Source of the DNA: Channallabes apus
Taxonomy: Eukaryota; Chordata; Actinopteri; Siluriformes; Clariidae
Direction of reading: 5' to 3'
NCBI GenBank assembly: GCA_030522415.1
Contig: CM060112.1
Coordinates: 9,810,001 to 9,874,000 of the forward strand
Length of the DNA: 64,000 nucleotides
The position numbers and the translations under genes are program-made. The stretch's first letter is position 1, and the number at the start of each line of letters is the position of its first letter. The notes under the pieces were generated by a model that saw only the letters and a program-made list of their open reading frames with translations, was not told the origin of the DNA and did no database searches. This document shows, in pieces, positions 45,071 to 57,150 of the stretch.

Positions 45071-46150
45071 AAATATACTGAAAAAAACTGAAAGTATTTT
45101 ATTGCTAAATGGTTGAGCAATTACAAAATATTAAATAAATTAAAATGAGTAACTGAGATTTTTATGGTAGCAGGGGTGTGAATGGAGAAGAGAAGGGTCA
45201 AAATGGCAGGTTGTATGGAAAGATTCTTGCATGTGTATTATAGCCAGGAATTTGCTTGCTATCTTTTTCTCCTATTTTTCTGCAGGAAACCTGTAATGCT
45301 ATTGCTATTCACTAAGCTATTCTACACCCTGGAAAATGGTGATGGTTGATTTGTTAAAATAATAAATAAATAAAAAACCCGTGGAAGTGTTACATGACTG
45401 TGTTCCACTAAAGTTTGAACCACAAGAATTTCACACTGGTGCTGAAACCTGGGACTGAACAAGTTATGCCATCATGAGGTCATTGCTATGGGTCAGGATT
45501 TACAAGATCTATGGCAGCATTCACCATACCCAACATTAGAACCTTCCTGAGTTGTGCACAGAGAAGCAATGTGCCCAGTCCCTTCTTCAAACCCAGCAGT
45601 GACTGTGGCCATACACAATGGTACGCTCCTCAAAATGGGAATGCAGGATGGTCTAGAATTGTTCATTAACCTGTGGACAATTTGAGACTGGGAGGGATTC
45701 AAAAAGGTTTTAAAAGGTGTTGCCCAATACATCACTGTACTTTGTGGAGCCCACCTCTCCAGAAAGCACAGGTTATCAGGTTTCAACAAGAATGATAAGA
45801 TGAATGCTTTCACCTCCACCCTGTCACAGCGATTTCAGGCTGCAATCCCTGAAATCAATCCACTCACCCATGACCAAGTAAAAAAAAATTTGTTTCCACC
45901 CACTCAATTGTACACTTTTTTGGGTTTGCCATTAGCCCTGCCCACCTCAACAATCTGTAGACAGTCTTGAGGTGTTGCATGTGCCGCTAGCAAGTATTAC
46001 TACAATTTATTGTATCATTGTACCATCCTTTTAGATTTCCTGTGGTTTCTAGCTCCATTTTTGGTAATTAAACTGATTTGTTTTACAGTTTCAGATTGAC
46101 ATGGTGTACTGTACCTATCTGTTCTCCTGATATCATAGATTTCAAATGAA
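45071..46150. other. Unassigned sequence
   Basis: No gene is recognised. The minus-strand frame at 45493-45819 has no domain I know and is probably chance or an old element. Confidence 0.35.
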
Positions 46151-46960
46151 TATATTCTATATTGCCAAAAGTTGAGTAACATTAAATTCTTAATCCATAG
46201 GGTTTTTAAATGATGTTGGCCCACCCTTTGCAGCTATAACAGCTTTAACTGTTCTGGAAAGGCTTTCCACAAGATTTAGAAGTGTGTTTATGATTTTATT
46301 TTTATTTTTATTACCATTTTTCCAAAAGCACATTTATGAGGTCAGATACTGATGTTGGGTGACAAGACCTGGCTCGCAGTCTCTGCTCTAATTCATCCCA
46401 AAAGATTTCCCACACCAAACTTGCTAATCCATCGGTCAGAGCATCAGTTAGGACCTTGCTTTGTGGACTGGTGTGTAGTCATGTTGGAACAGGAAGTTGG
46501 AAACATGAAATTGTCCAAAATGTCTAAGTTTCTTTCACTGGAACTAAGGGGCCGAACCCGACTCCTGAAAAACAATTCCAGATCATAATCCCCCCTCCAC
46601 AAAACTTTACACTTGGCACAATGCAGTCAGACAAGTACCATTCTCTTGGCAACTGCCAAACCCAGACTTGTCCATTGGATTGCCAGACAGAAAGGAGTGA
46701 TTTGTCACTCTAGAGAACACATCCACACTGCTCTAGAGTTCAGTCCTTTATACCACTGCATCCAATATTTTTGTATTGCACTTGTTGATGTAAGGCTTGG
46801 ATGCAGCTGCTCGGCTTGAAAACCCATTCCATAAGGCTCTCTACTCACTGTTCTTGGGCTAATCTAAAGGCCACATGAAGCTATTTACTGCAGAACACAT
46901 GGGCTTCAGCAGTTTATGCTGATCATTCATCAAAGTAATTTTCAATGAATTTATTTCAAT
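46151..46960 (-). mobile_element. Tc1-like relic, third family
   Basis: ATATTGCCAAAAGTTGAGTA resembles the start of a fish Tc1 family. TTTGCAGCTATAACAGCTTT, TCACTGGAACTAAGGGGCCG, TTACACTTGGCACAATGCAG and TGTAAGGCTTGGATGCAGCT then follow in the order of that family's non-coding strand. Indels and deletions are frequent and the right end is missing. Confidence 0.8.
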
Positions 46961-47468
46961 GAATTTATGAGCATCAGAGGCATTTTCAATAAATTTATGA
47001 ATTGTGTTTTCTAGCATTTGATAAAATTGTTTGACCAAACCATGCTTTCTGTGGCTAAACACTGGTATACTGTAAATCGATTTATATTCCAATAATTCAT
47101 ACTGTTCATCACATTGTCTGTGATAGAATAATTTTCCCTGAGCAAGGCTGTATGTTTATAATTAGGAAAATAACTCAGAAAAGTGCTTCCACAACACTGC
47201 AAGCAGCATGTTGCAAAGAGGTAAATTGTAACTCCTTTACTTTAATAGCAATGGGTGCAATGCCACCAATGAACAGCTGCTCAATCAGGATAGAACACTC
47301 TAAAACCCACCCAGGTGGGAGATTTGTGTGTGAAATGCAAACAAATACACCTCATCTTTAACAATCGTTCATTCACTAAAGCTTGAAGGGAGATTCTCCT
47401 TTCTCTCTAAATGTTTCTCCTGTTCTATCCTATCAATCATTTGATGTGTACCATTTTATAACTTGTTA

Positions 47469-47780
47469 CAGTGGGGGAAATAACTATTTGATCCCCTACA
47501 GATTTCCTAAGTTTGCCCACTTACAATGAAATGAAGGGTCTACAATTTCTTATCATAGGTTTATGGTGAAGGATTAAGACAGAATATCAACCAAAGATCC
47601 AGAAAAAGCACATGATACAAATGTTATGAATTAAGTTGCATTTCACTGAGGGAAATAAGTATTTGATCCCCTACCAAACAACAATAATTCTGCCTCTCAC
47701 AGACTAGGTATGTGCTCTTGTGGCACACATATTAATTTAAGAAGGTGCTCCTAACAACAGTGTCCACAAGTACTTTAACA
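47469..47780 (+). mobile_element. Tc1-like relic, left end only
   Basis: After TA (47467-47468) the sequence CAGTGGGGGAAATAACTATT and a second GGGAAATAAGTATTTGATCC (47651) match the left terminal region of a fish Tc1 family. The transposase part is absent. Confidence 0.75.
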
Positions 47781-47976
47781 ACATACACTTATCACAAATT
47801 GCATTTAATATGAATGTTACATATGAGACGCATGCACAAACACATACTTATGTAATATATTCACATACAAACACATACTGTACTGTATATACATAAAAAC
47901 ATAATATATCCAGTAAATTTGTGAATTACACTCAAAGTAATTATGAAGTCTGATTTGTTTGGTGCCATTAAACATT

Positions 47977-48337
47977 CATTCATTCATTTTCTATACCGCT
48001 TAATCCTGTGTTCAGGGTCGCGGGGACCTGGAGCCTATCCCAGGAGACTTCGGGCACTAGGCGGGGTACACCCTGGACAGGGTGCCAATCCATTGCAGGG
48101 CACACACACATACCCAATCACACACTACGGGCAATTTGGGAACGCCAATTACTCTAACCTGCATGTCTTTGGACTGTGGGAGGAAACCGGAGTACCCGGA
48201 GGAAACCCACCAAGCACGGGGAGAACATGCAAACTCCATGCACACAGAGACGGGAATCGAGCCTGGCCGGGGAATCGAACCCAGACCCTGGAGGTGCAAG
48301 GCGACAGTGCTAACCACTACACCAGCGTGCCGCCGCG
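47977..48337 (-). mobile_element. tRNA-derived SINE (family 2) with 10-bp target duplication
   Basis: This is the same family and orientation as 34759-35112. ATTAAACATT flanks it at 47967-47976 and 48338-48347. The head keeps the A and B boxes with few changes, so it is a fairly young copy. Confidence 0.92.
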
Positions 48338-48459
48338 ATTAAACATTTTTTTTCTATTTATTCTATAGCTGGCGAAATATTTTATAGGCAGAGATGTCTG
48401 CTCGGTCTTGTTAAATCGTTTTAAACCCCCTATTTCTGCGAATTTCCCCATCAGCAAAA

Positions 48460-49572
48460 CCGGTTTGATAACTTCACACCTATCATGAATTAAAGGTGAT
48501 TAGAGGGATTCCAGTAACTGGGGGTTCTGGGTGTCACCTCGGAGAGCGCTGTCATGTTGTATTCAGAGAATAGATTTAAACAGAATCATGTTTTAAGCAA
48601 AAATTGTAAAGGAAATCACAGAATGGGCTCAGGAATTCTTCCAGAAACCATTGTAAGTGAACACAATCCACCGTGCCATCCGCCGTTGCTAGCTGAAACT
48701 CTACAGTGCAAAGAAGAAGCCATTTCTAAGCAAGATCCACAAGCACAGGCGTTTTCATTGGGCCAGGGATCATTTAAAATGGAGTGTGGCAAAATGGAAG
48801 ACTGTTCTGTGGTCAGACGAGTCACGATTCGAAGTTCTTGTTGGAAATGTGGGACGGCATGTCATCTGGACCAAAGAGGACAAGGACAACCCAAGTTGTT
48901 ATCAACGCTCAGTTCAGAAGCCTGCATCTCTGATGGTATGGGGTTGCATGAGTGCGTGTGGCATGGGCAGCTTGCATGTCTGGAAAGGCACCATCAATGC
49001 AGAAAAATATATTCAGGTTCTAGAACAACATCTAGTCATCTCTTTCAGGGAAGACCCTACATTTTTCAACAAGATAATGCCAGACCACATTCTGCATCAA
49101 TCACATCATGGCTGCGTAGGAGAAGGATCCGGGTACTGAAATGGCCAGTCTGCAGCCAGATCTTTCCCCTTTGACGCATCATAAAGAGGAAGATGCGACA
49201 AAGAAGGCCCAAGATGATTGAACAGTTAGAGGCCTGTATTAGACAAGAATGGGAGAGCATTCCTATTTCTAAACTTGAGAAACTGGTCTCCTCGGTCCCT
49301 AGACGTCTGTTGAGTGTTGTAAGAAGAAGGGGAGATGCCACACAGTGGTGAAAATGGCCGTGTCCCAACTTTTTTGGGATTTGTTGACACCATGACATTT
49401 TGATTCACCATACTTTTCCCTTAAAATGATAAATTTTCTCAGTTTAAACGTTTGTTCCGTGATTTATGTTCTATTCTGAATAAAATATTGACATTTGCCA
49501 TCTCCACATCATTGCATTCAGTTTTTATTCACAATTTGTTTAGTGTCCCAACTTTTTTGGAATCCAGTTTGT
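48460..49572 (+). mobile_element. Tc1-like transposon, left-truncated
   Basis: The right end GTTTAGTGTCCCAACTTTTT, then TGGAATCCAGTTTGT is a Tc1 terminal repeat. The left repeat is not found. Between 48600 and 49360 the plus strand encodes a broken transposase. Confidence 0.85.
48650..49355 (+). pseudogene. Tc1-like transposase, several frameshifts
   Basis: Blocks on the plus strand are WSDESRFEVLVGNVGRH (first Asp, 48806-48860), SLMVWGCMSACGMG (48930), then in another frame FQQDNARPHS (second Asp, 49062-49095) and RRIRVLKWPVCS. The third catalytic region, normally SPDLSPIEH-like, is damaged by a deletion near 49165. After it, IIKRKMRQRRPKMIEQLE and KLVSSVPRRLLSVVRRRG (to 49345) complete the C-terminus. 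The catalytic Glu is missing, so the enzyme would be inactive even if in frame. Confidence 0.88.
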
Positions 49573-49776
49573 ATTTTATTTTTTTGATTTTGACTTAGAA
49601 AATTAGTTTATCATTTTGTTTATTTTGGCCTAGTCAACCTCTGAAGTTTTTGCCCATAAATAAAAATAAAATTTGTTCTTCCTAATTTCTCTGGTAGTGA
49701 GACTCCTTCACTTGCTACGACACAGTCCCCTAGACGGTCGTAACAACTACCAACTACCATATCATATATTTGTATT

Positions 49777-50079
49777 GGCACGGTGGTGTAGTGGTTAGCA
49801 CTGTCGCCTTGCACCTCCAGGGTCCGGGTTCGATTCCCGGCCAGGCTCGATTACCGTCTCTGTGTGCATGGAGTTTGCATGTTCTCCCCATGCTTGGTGG
49901 GTTTCCTCCCAAAGACATTTAGATTAGGCTAATTGGTGTCCCCAAATTGACCATAGTGTGTGAATGTGTGTGTGTGCTCTGCGATGGATTGGCACGCTGT
50001 CCAGGGTGTACCCTGCCTCGGCTCCAGGTCCCCGCGACCCTAAATACAGGATAAAGTGGTATAGAAGATGAATGAATAT
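49777..50079 (+). mobile_element. tRNA-derived SINE (family 2)
   Basis: It starts GGCACGGTGGTGTAGTGGTT with a complete tRNA-like head, B box GGTTCGATTCC, and ends GGTATAGAAGATGAATGAAT. Two short internal deletions relative to the other copies are visible. No clear target duplication is seen. Confidence 0.92.
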
Positions 50080-50640
50080 TACATGCAGCTTGTAATTTAC
50101 TTGCGATTGTACTTTTAACCCTGGAGCACCCATGGCACCAGACTTTTACTTCATCGTCATATTCAACCCACACACCAAAGTAAAGATTTCTTATTGCATT
50201 ACATCCCAGTGTGCCCTACAGTATGTGAATCCATAACACTGACATCTAGTGGTAACTGACTGAACTAACCTGATTTTTTTTTCACATCAACCATGGCTGC
50301 TACTGTGCTTTTTATTTGGTGATATAAAAGCTCATGTCAAGCTGTGACCAGGTGAGTACACACTAACTATGGTACACATTTTATGTCATCAACAATGATG
50401 TTTAGATGTTATAGAATATGTAGAATTAAGTTTTGGAAAGTTTTCATTTTTTTCAGTAATTTTAATTTGATTGTAAATATGAGGGGCCACAACTGACCCA
50501 TTGGGTTAAAGTGGTGCAGATTTAGCATGCTAATACATGATGTTGAGTAACATAGGATATTATAATCTGAGTAGTCAGATTATACAATTTTTTGTATATT
50601 TTCTTGTATTTTAACAAGTATATATGAGTAAAGATGTCCT
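50080..50640. other. Unassigned sequence
   Basis: No gene or named repeat is recognised. The stretch is AT-rich. Confidence 0.35.
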
Positions 50641-51222
50641 ATCTGACCCATGACCTATCTGACCCATCCTGGTGCCCCGCTTCTGTTTGGAGATCTCGTC
50701 ACATGGATGCCCCTTGTGTCTCTCTGGGATGCGTCTGGTGTCTGGGGATGATTCTCTCTACTTAGAAGATGGTTCTGGCCTCGACTGGTGTTGTCAGCTG
50801 TTTCTCTGAGGACTTGACAATTCGATAGTTCAGGACTGGAAATTTCTACAAGTCTATCTGAGTCTCCAATAACTACCTGTACTCCATTTTAACATCAATT
50901 AAGATAAACTATTATAGCTGAACTGCCTGCCACCTAACACACTGTATAAATGCAGATCATTTCCTGCTATCTGTTTCACCCAAATGAGGATGGGTTCCCT
51001 GTTGAGTCTGGTTCCTCTGAAGGTTTCTTCCTATTACCATCTCAGGGAGTTTTTCCTTGCCACAGTCGCCCTCGGCTTGCTCACCAGGGACTATCTGACC
51101 ATTTTGAGTCATACACATTCACATTCCATATAAACTCAAATAATTATTTTGATTGTGTAAAGGTGTTTTGAGACAATGTCAATTGTTAAAAGCGCTATAC
51201 AAATAAAATTGAATTGAATAGG
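50641..51222 (+). mobile_element. LINE 3' UTR, 5'-truncated
   Basis: GATGGGTTCCCTGTTGAGTC, then TTCCTATTACCATCTCAGGG and the end AAAAGCGCTATACAAATAAA, then ATTGAATTGAAT is a frequent fish LINE 3' end. The tail of ATTGA units marks the terminus. The coding part is missing and the clade is uncertain. Confidence 0.7.
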
Positions 51223-51535
51223 ATCAAGAATGTGTTCATCAGAGGGACAACCCATGTGAGATGTTTTGGAGATAAAGTCAGAGAGGCCAGATTGAGGTGG
51301 TTTGGACATGTTCAGAGGAGAGAGTGTGAATATATCAGAAGAAGGATGCTGAGGTTGTTACTGCCAGGCAGGAGGTCTAGAGGAAGACCAAACAGGAGAT
51401 TTATAGATGCAGTGAGAGAGGACATGAAGTTAGTTGGTGTGAGAGAAGAGGATGCAGAGGATAGGGTTAGATGGAGGCAGATGATTCGCTGTGGCGACCC
51501 CTGAAAGGGTACAGCCGAAAGACAAAGAAGGTGCT
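51214..51535 (+). pseudogene. LINE reverse transcriptase C-terminal fragment
   Basis: The open frame reads LRWFGHVQRRECEYIRRRML, then GRRSRGRPNRRFIDAVREDM and ends RWRQMIRCGDP before a stop, followed by ACAGCCGAAAGACAAAGAAG. This is the C-terminal region and 3' end of an RTE/L1-type fish LINE. A matching 3' end occurs at 58155-58290. Confidence 0.75.
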
Positions 51536-51551
51536 GTGCGTACATTATCAC

Positions 51552-52045
51552 TGTGACACACTTGAATTGAGATAAGATAGTGATCTGAGATCATTTCGGC
51601 CAGTGGAATTTGGAATAAATTTCTCATACTTAATCCGAAGTATTATTAAATCTAATAAAATATTATTAAATCTAAAGTGTGACCTGCTTTATGAGTGGGT
51701 CCTACTACACACTGATTTACGCCTACTGAGTCCAGTATGGACATAAATGCTGTTCTCAGAGGGTCTTCTGGATTCTCAAAATGAATATTAAAATCTCCAG
51801 CAATTAACGCTTTGTCTACAGAAACGACTAGGTTTGAGAGGAAATCTGCAAATTCACTAAGAAATTCAGAATATGGCCCTGGAGGTCTGTAAATTATAAT
51901 TAGTGGAATCGACTGAGTTGACTTAATATAATTAAATACACTTATGTTACTATAAAGAATTTCAAATGAATTAAATTTGTGTCCGTGTTTTTGTACGATA
52001 GACAGATTATCATGTGAATAACTGCGACGCCTCCTCCTCTACCAG
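51552..52045 (-). pseudogene. LINE endonuclease fragment
   Basis: Read on the minus strand, pieces such as LIAGDFNIHFENPEDPLRT (about 51800) and SILDSVGVNQ (about 51720) then GPTHKAGHTLDL (about 51680) are the GDFN catalytic block and the following region of an APE-type LINE endonuclease. The frame is broken near 51640. The reverse transcriptase is absent. Confidence 0.65.
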
Positions 52046-52047
52046 GA

Positions 52048-52049
52048 GG

Positions 52050-52093
<44 letters not shown>

Positions 52094-52110
52094 ATAATAA
52101 TAATAATAAT
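52048..52110. repeat. (ACT)n / (TAA)n microsatellite
   Basis: About 15 ACT units pass directly into about 6 TAA units. Confidence 0.95.
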
Positions 52111-53586
52111 ACTGAATGGAGAAAGTGCAGTTAACGAAGTATCATCATAGAAGGAGAGAAGAAAATGAAGAATAAATACATATCAGTATTTACAGATTGA
52201 GCTTGAAACGTTTATGAGCTCCGTCGCTTGCTGTCAATTGGCGCCTAAAAGAGAGAACACATTTTCACCTTCAGTAGACACACAATACTTCAGACTGGAA
52301 CACGAATGACCCTACAGGTAATGAAGGGCATTTTCACAGAAAGTCGTGGGATCCCTTTTCTCGAAACGTGCGTTTTTAATGGCCAGATCTGTAAAAGTAG
52401 AAAATTTAAAACTTTTCAAACCGGTCAACTGATTTCTCAACTATATGGACCATGATAATGTCACAACAACCACCCCTCCCCCCACCCTCCAAAAAAAAGA
52501 AAAGAAAAAGTAGAACTATCCAAACATTCTCCCAAAACGGAGCAGAAATAGGATCCCCACCCAATAAATAAATTCATAAATAACGACCAAAATAAGTACA
52601 GGCATGGGCATAGCTTACAAGTATTCTCATTTCCACAGGAATATTTTTTTATTTTATTATTTTCATCTATAGCATTTTCTTCAAACTAAAACTAGCAAGG
52701 ACCTCATTAAAGACTAGAGAAGGCTGAACATCAGCTAATGGGGTTATCATTTTAAAATACCCTGGTAACTTCTTATTTAAAGATGGCAGCAAAGAAGTGT
52801 GGACTGGTAAAGGCAATAGGCTTCTTGGGTACTTTGAGAAAGCTGGTATAATTCTTGGTGGGGATTTCAGACCCTATACTAGACTGATATCCTGTAGATA
52901 TATTCATGCTGCTTCTGAGGGTAGATTAGCTTTAGGTTCAAATATCTTGGACTAGTTGGCATCTGGAGGTTGAAGAATTAATTTCAGAATTTATATTTTT
53001 TAGTATGGAAAAGAATAATTGTAGCAGTTGCCGATTATAGGGGTGGTGTTATAACAGCCCATCCAACTGTTGAGCTGTATGCCAATGAATGTAAAGAGAG
53101 TCAAGAGCAATAGAGGGAAACTTAAAACTTCTCTGTTTTAAGACCAACTCTTCAAACCGACAACCTTACTATCAGGAGATCTTACTAACTTCATTTGCAT
53201 TAAAAATTCTCAAAAAAAAATGTCACAATGTGGAAGGCCTCAAAGGCATTTATAAGGGGCGATCTCATTGCAGAGACATCAAAACTAAGAAACAAGAAAG
53301 GAAAGACTCAGGAGATTGAAATAAAACATAAAGAAAGATCTGACAGAAAAGTATTGTGAAGGTCTGTTGAAACAAGTGTGTGAATTGAAGTACAGCTTAA
53401 ATCATAAATGCAGCAAAAAAGATAGTATGCCACGTTTAGACTCAAATAGAATGTCTAAGTGGTGAAAAATATGGAATGAAAAATCATAAAAGCCACATAT
53501 GTACAGTAATATGAGCTACAGAAAACTATTAAGTAAAATATTATTACTTGAACTAAGGAAATTAATAAACTGATTATGGAGTTTTT
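52111..53586. other. Unassigned sequence
   Basis: No gene is recognised. Text such as GATGGCAGCAAAGAAGTGTG (52783) looks vaguely coding, but no family can be named. Confidence 0.35.
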
Positions 53587-56500
53587 TTTATCCATCCATC
53601 CATCCATTTTCTTCCGCTTATCCGAGATCGGGTCACGGGGGCAGCAGCTTCAGCAGGGATGCCCAGACTTCCCTCTCCCTGGCCACTTCTTCCAGCTCTT
53701 CCGGGGGGATCCCAAGGTGTTCCCAGGCCAGCCGAGAGACATAGTCCCTCCAGCGTGTCCTGGGTCTTCCCCGGGGTCTCTTTCCGGTGGGGCGTGTCTG
53801 GAACACCTCACAAGGGAGGCGTCCAGGGGGCATCCTAAATAGATGCCCAAGCCACCTCATCTGGCTCTTCTCGACGCGGAGGAGCAGCGGCTTTAATCTG
53901 AGCCCCTCCCGGATGACCGAGCTTCTCACCCTATCTCTAAGGGAGAGCTCAGACACCCTGCGGAGGAAACTCATTTCGGCCGCTTGTATTCGCGATCTTG
54001 TTCTTTCGGTCACTACCCACAGCTCATGACCATAGGTGAGGGTAGGAACTTGGATCGACCGGTAAATTGAGAGCTTTGCCTTTTGGCTCAGCTCCTTCTT
54101 CACCACGACGGACCGATACAGAGCCCGCATCACTGTAGACGCTGCGCCGATCCGCCTGTCGATCTCCCGTTCCACCCTCACTCGTGAACAAGACCCCGAG
54201 ATACTTAAACTCCTCCACTTGGGGCAGGATCTCACTCCCAACCCTGAGAGGGCACTCGACCTTTTTCAGGCTGAGGACCATGGCCTCAGATTTGGATGTG
54301 TGATTCTCATCCCAGCCGCTTCACACTCGGGTGCGAACCGATCCAGTGAGAGCTGTAGGTCGCAGGATGATGAGGCCAACAGAACAACGTCATCTGCAAA
54401 AAGCAGTGACCCAATCCTGAGCCCACCAAATTGTACCCCCTCAATGCCCTGGCTGCGCCTAGAAATCCTGTCCATAAAAATTATGAACAGGATCGGTGAC
54501 AAAGGGCAGCCCTGTCGGAGTCCTACTCTCACCGGAAACAGGCTGAGGAGTGTGATCCCTCTGTAGTTGGAACACACTCTCCGGTCCCCCTTCTTGAAGA
54601 CCACCCCGGTTTGCCAGTCCAGAGGCACTGTCCCGATGTCCATGCAATGTTGCAGAGACGTGTCAACCATGACAGCCCTACAACATCCAGAGCCTTGAGG
54701 AAATCCGGGCGGATCTCATCCATCCCCGGGGCCCCGCCACCACGGAGCTTTTTGATCACCTCGGCGACCTCGGCCCCAGAGATGGAAGAGTCCACCTCTA
54801 TGTCCCCAGACTCTGCTTCCTCATCGGAAGGCATGTTGGTGGAATTAAGGAGGTCTTCGAAGTACTCCCCCCACCGACCCACAACGTCCCGAGTCGAGGT
54901 CAGCAGCGCACCATCCCCACTATACACTGTGTTGACTGTGCACTGCTTTCCCCTCCTGAGACGCCGGATGGTGGACCAGAATCTCTTCGAAGCCATCTGG
55001 AAGTCATTCTCCATGGCCTCCCCAAACTCCTCCCACGCCCGGGTTTTTGCCTCCGTAACCACCGAAGTTGCGCTTGGCCTGCCGGTACCTATCAGCTGCC
55101 TCCGGAGTGCCACCAGCCAAAAAGGCCCGGTAAGACTCCTTCTTCAGCTTGATGGCATCCCTCACCGCTGGTGTCCACCAACGGGTTCTTGGGTTGCCAC
55201 CGCGACAGGCACCGACCACCTTACGGTCACAGCTCCGGTCGGCCGCCTCGACAATGGAGGTGCGGAACATAGTCCATTCGGACTCAATGTCCCCCACCTC
55301 CCCCAGGACGTGGTTGAAGCTTTGCCAGAGGTGGGAGTTGAAGCTCGTCCTGACAGGGGACTCTGCCAGACGTTCCCAGCAGACCCTCACAATACGTTTG
55401 GGTCTACCAGGCTTGACCGGCATCCCACCCCGCCAACGAAGCCAACTCACCACCAGGTGGTGATCAGTTGACAGCTCCGCCCCTCTCTTCACCCGAGTGT
55501 CCAAGACATGTGGCCGCTAGTCCGACAACATGACCACAAATTCGATCATCGAACTGCGGCCTAAGGTGTCCTGGTGCCAGGTGCACATATGGACACCCTT
55601 ATGCCTGAACATGGTGTTCGTTATGGACAATCCATGACGAGCACAGAAGTCCAATAACAAAACACCACTCTGGTTCAGATCGGGGGGGCGTTCATCCCAA
55701 TCACGCCCTTCCAGGTCTCACTGTCATTGCCCACGTGAGCATTGAAGTCCCCCAACAGAACGATGGAGTCCCCAGGAGGGACGTTCTCTAGCGCCCCCTC
55801 CAGAGACCCCAAAAGGGCGGGTACTCCAAACTGCTGTTCGGCGCATAAGCGCAAACAACAGTAAGGATCCGTCCCCCCACCCGAAGGCGGAGGGAGGCCA
55901 CCCTCTCGTCCACTGCGGTGAACCCCAATGTACAGGCCCCGAGCCAGGGGGCAATAAGTATGCCCACACCTGCTCGTTGCCGGTGGCAACTCCAGAGTAG
56001 AAGAGAGTTCAGCCCCTCTCAAGAAGACTGGTTCCAGAGTCCAAGCTGTGCGTCGAGGTGAGTCCAACTATATCTAGCCGGAACTTCTCAACCTCACACA
56101 CTAGCTCAGGCTCCTTCCCCGCCAGAGATGTGACATTCCACGTCCCTAGAGCCAGCTTCTGTAGCTGAGGATCAGACCGCCAAGGCCCCGGTCTTCGGCT
56201 ACCGCCCAGCTCACACTGCATCCGACCTCTTTGGCCCCTCCTACAGGTGGTGAGCCCATGGGAAGGGGGACCCACGTTGCCTCTTCGGGCTGTGCCCGGC
56301 CGGGCCCCATGGGTGCAGGCCCGACCACCAGACGCTCGCCATCGGGCCCCACCTCCAGGCCTGGCTCCAAAGGGAGGCCCCGGTGACCCACGTCCGGGCG
56401 AGGGAAAACGTTTTCCAAGATTTTTACTCATCATAAGAGGTCTTTTGAACCACTCTTTGTCTGTTCCCTCACCTAGGACCAGATTGCCATGGGTGACCCA

Positions 56501-56590
56501 GGCATAGCTCCCAGGATCATCGGGAAACGCAACACACAGCGGGAGAGTTTTTTTATATTTATCATTATATTTTTTTTTACAGAGCTGCAT
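53587..56590 (-). mobile_element. Rex3/RTE-like LINE with internal deletion
   Basis: On the minus strand it ends in a (GATG)n tail (53591-53607), a feature known for Rex3 elements. It is GC-rich compared with its surroundings. The 5' part includes a non-coding or poorly conserved region to about 56590, then the endonuclease, linker and reverse transcriptase. The clade is inferred from the tail and the protein motifs. Confidence 0.88.
53633..56170 (-). pseudogene. Rex3-like endonuclease / reverse transcriptase, deleted and frameshifted
   Basis: The endonuclease starts LALGTWNVTSLAGKEPELVC (about 56150) and includes [15 protein letters not shown] (about 55760) and AELSTDHHLVVSWL (about 55470). 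The linker has ESYRAFLAGGTPEAADRYR (about 55120) and KRFWSTIRRLRRGKQCTVNT (about 54970). The reverse transcriptase shows APGMDEIRPDFLKALD (54740) and NYRGITLLSL (54550), then jumps directly to VGLRQGCPLSP (about 54530) and LLFADDVVLLAS (about 54395). The stretch that should carry motif A is deleted. The C-terminal region continues to LRDRVRSSVIREGL and RGRPRTRWRDYVSRLAWE, ending near 53633. Confidence 0.88.
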
Positions 56591-56659
56591 GTTATACGTA
56601 TATCAGATACACCCTTTAACTTTAATAAACAAATTAGGCCATTCTAAATCCGAAGCTTG

Positions 56660-57150
56660 TCACTACTCCAAATATAGCATTTGAATGCTTCAGTTAGAGG
56701 GGGTAGATTATAAAATTCTCAAACAAGTGTTATCTTGTGACTTGACAGATTATACAAGATATTATAGATCCAGACCACATGGGATTTGTAAATCCGCTGA
56801 GATCATGAGGCATTTATTTTACCTTATTTGGCAACCTGGGGCTGCTGACAAATCAATTGCTGCCTTCTGACTGGAGTAGGGTTTTTTTAAAGCAAATACT
56901 TGGTATTTGTTAATTGGAGCTGTTTGACATATACAGTATCAGTTCTACCATATTATTTGATATATCTAGAGGCTTAAAGCAGGGAGATCCTCTCTGCCCA
57001 CTACTCTTCAAACATTTTCCTAAATACAGTATTTGGGTGTAAGAGCAGGGAGAAGGAATTACAACTTGCTATTCATGCAGATGACATTCCATACCTGTCT
57101 ATAGATCTTGAAGTATTTAATTGATAAAGATAAACATCCTACTGTGTAAC
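56660..57150 (+). pseudogene. L1/Tx1-like LINE reverse transcriptase relic
   Basis: Plus-strand pieces resemble ADKSIAAF (near 56850, cf. the ADKAFD motif A region), then RGLKQGDPLCPLLF (56965-57010, motif B) and HADDIPYLS (57075-57100, motif C with one damaged position). Stops and frame changes are frequent. No ends are visible. Confidence 0.6.

Noticed and set aside
51214..51504. Host gene with a basic domain
   Set aside because: The RCGDP end and the basic motif belong to the C-terminus of a LINE reverse transcriptase.
54611..55471. 286-codon open frame on the plus strand
   Set aside because: It is the antisense shadow of the GC-rich Rex3-like LINE linker and reverse transcriptase region.
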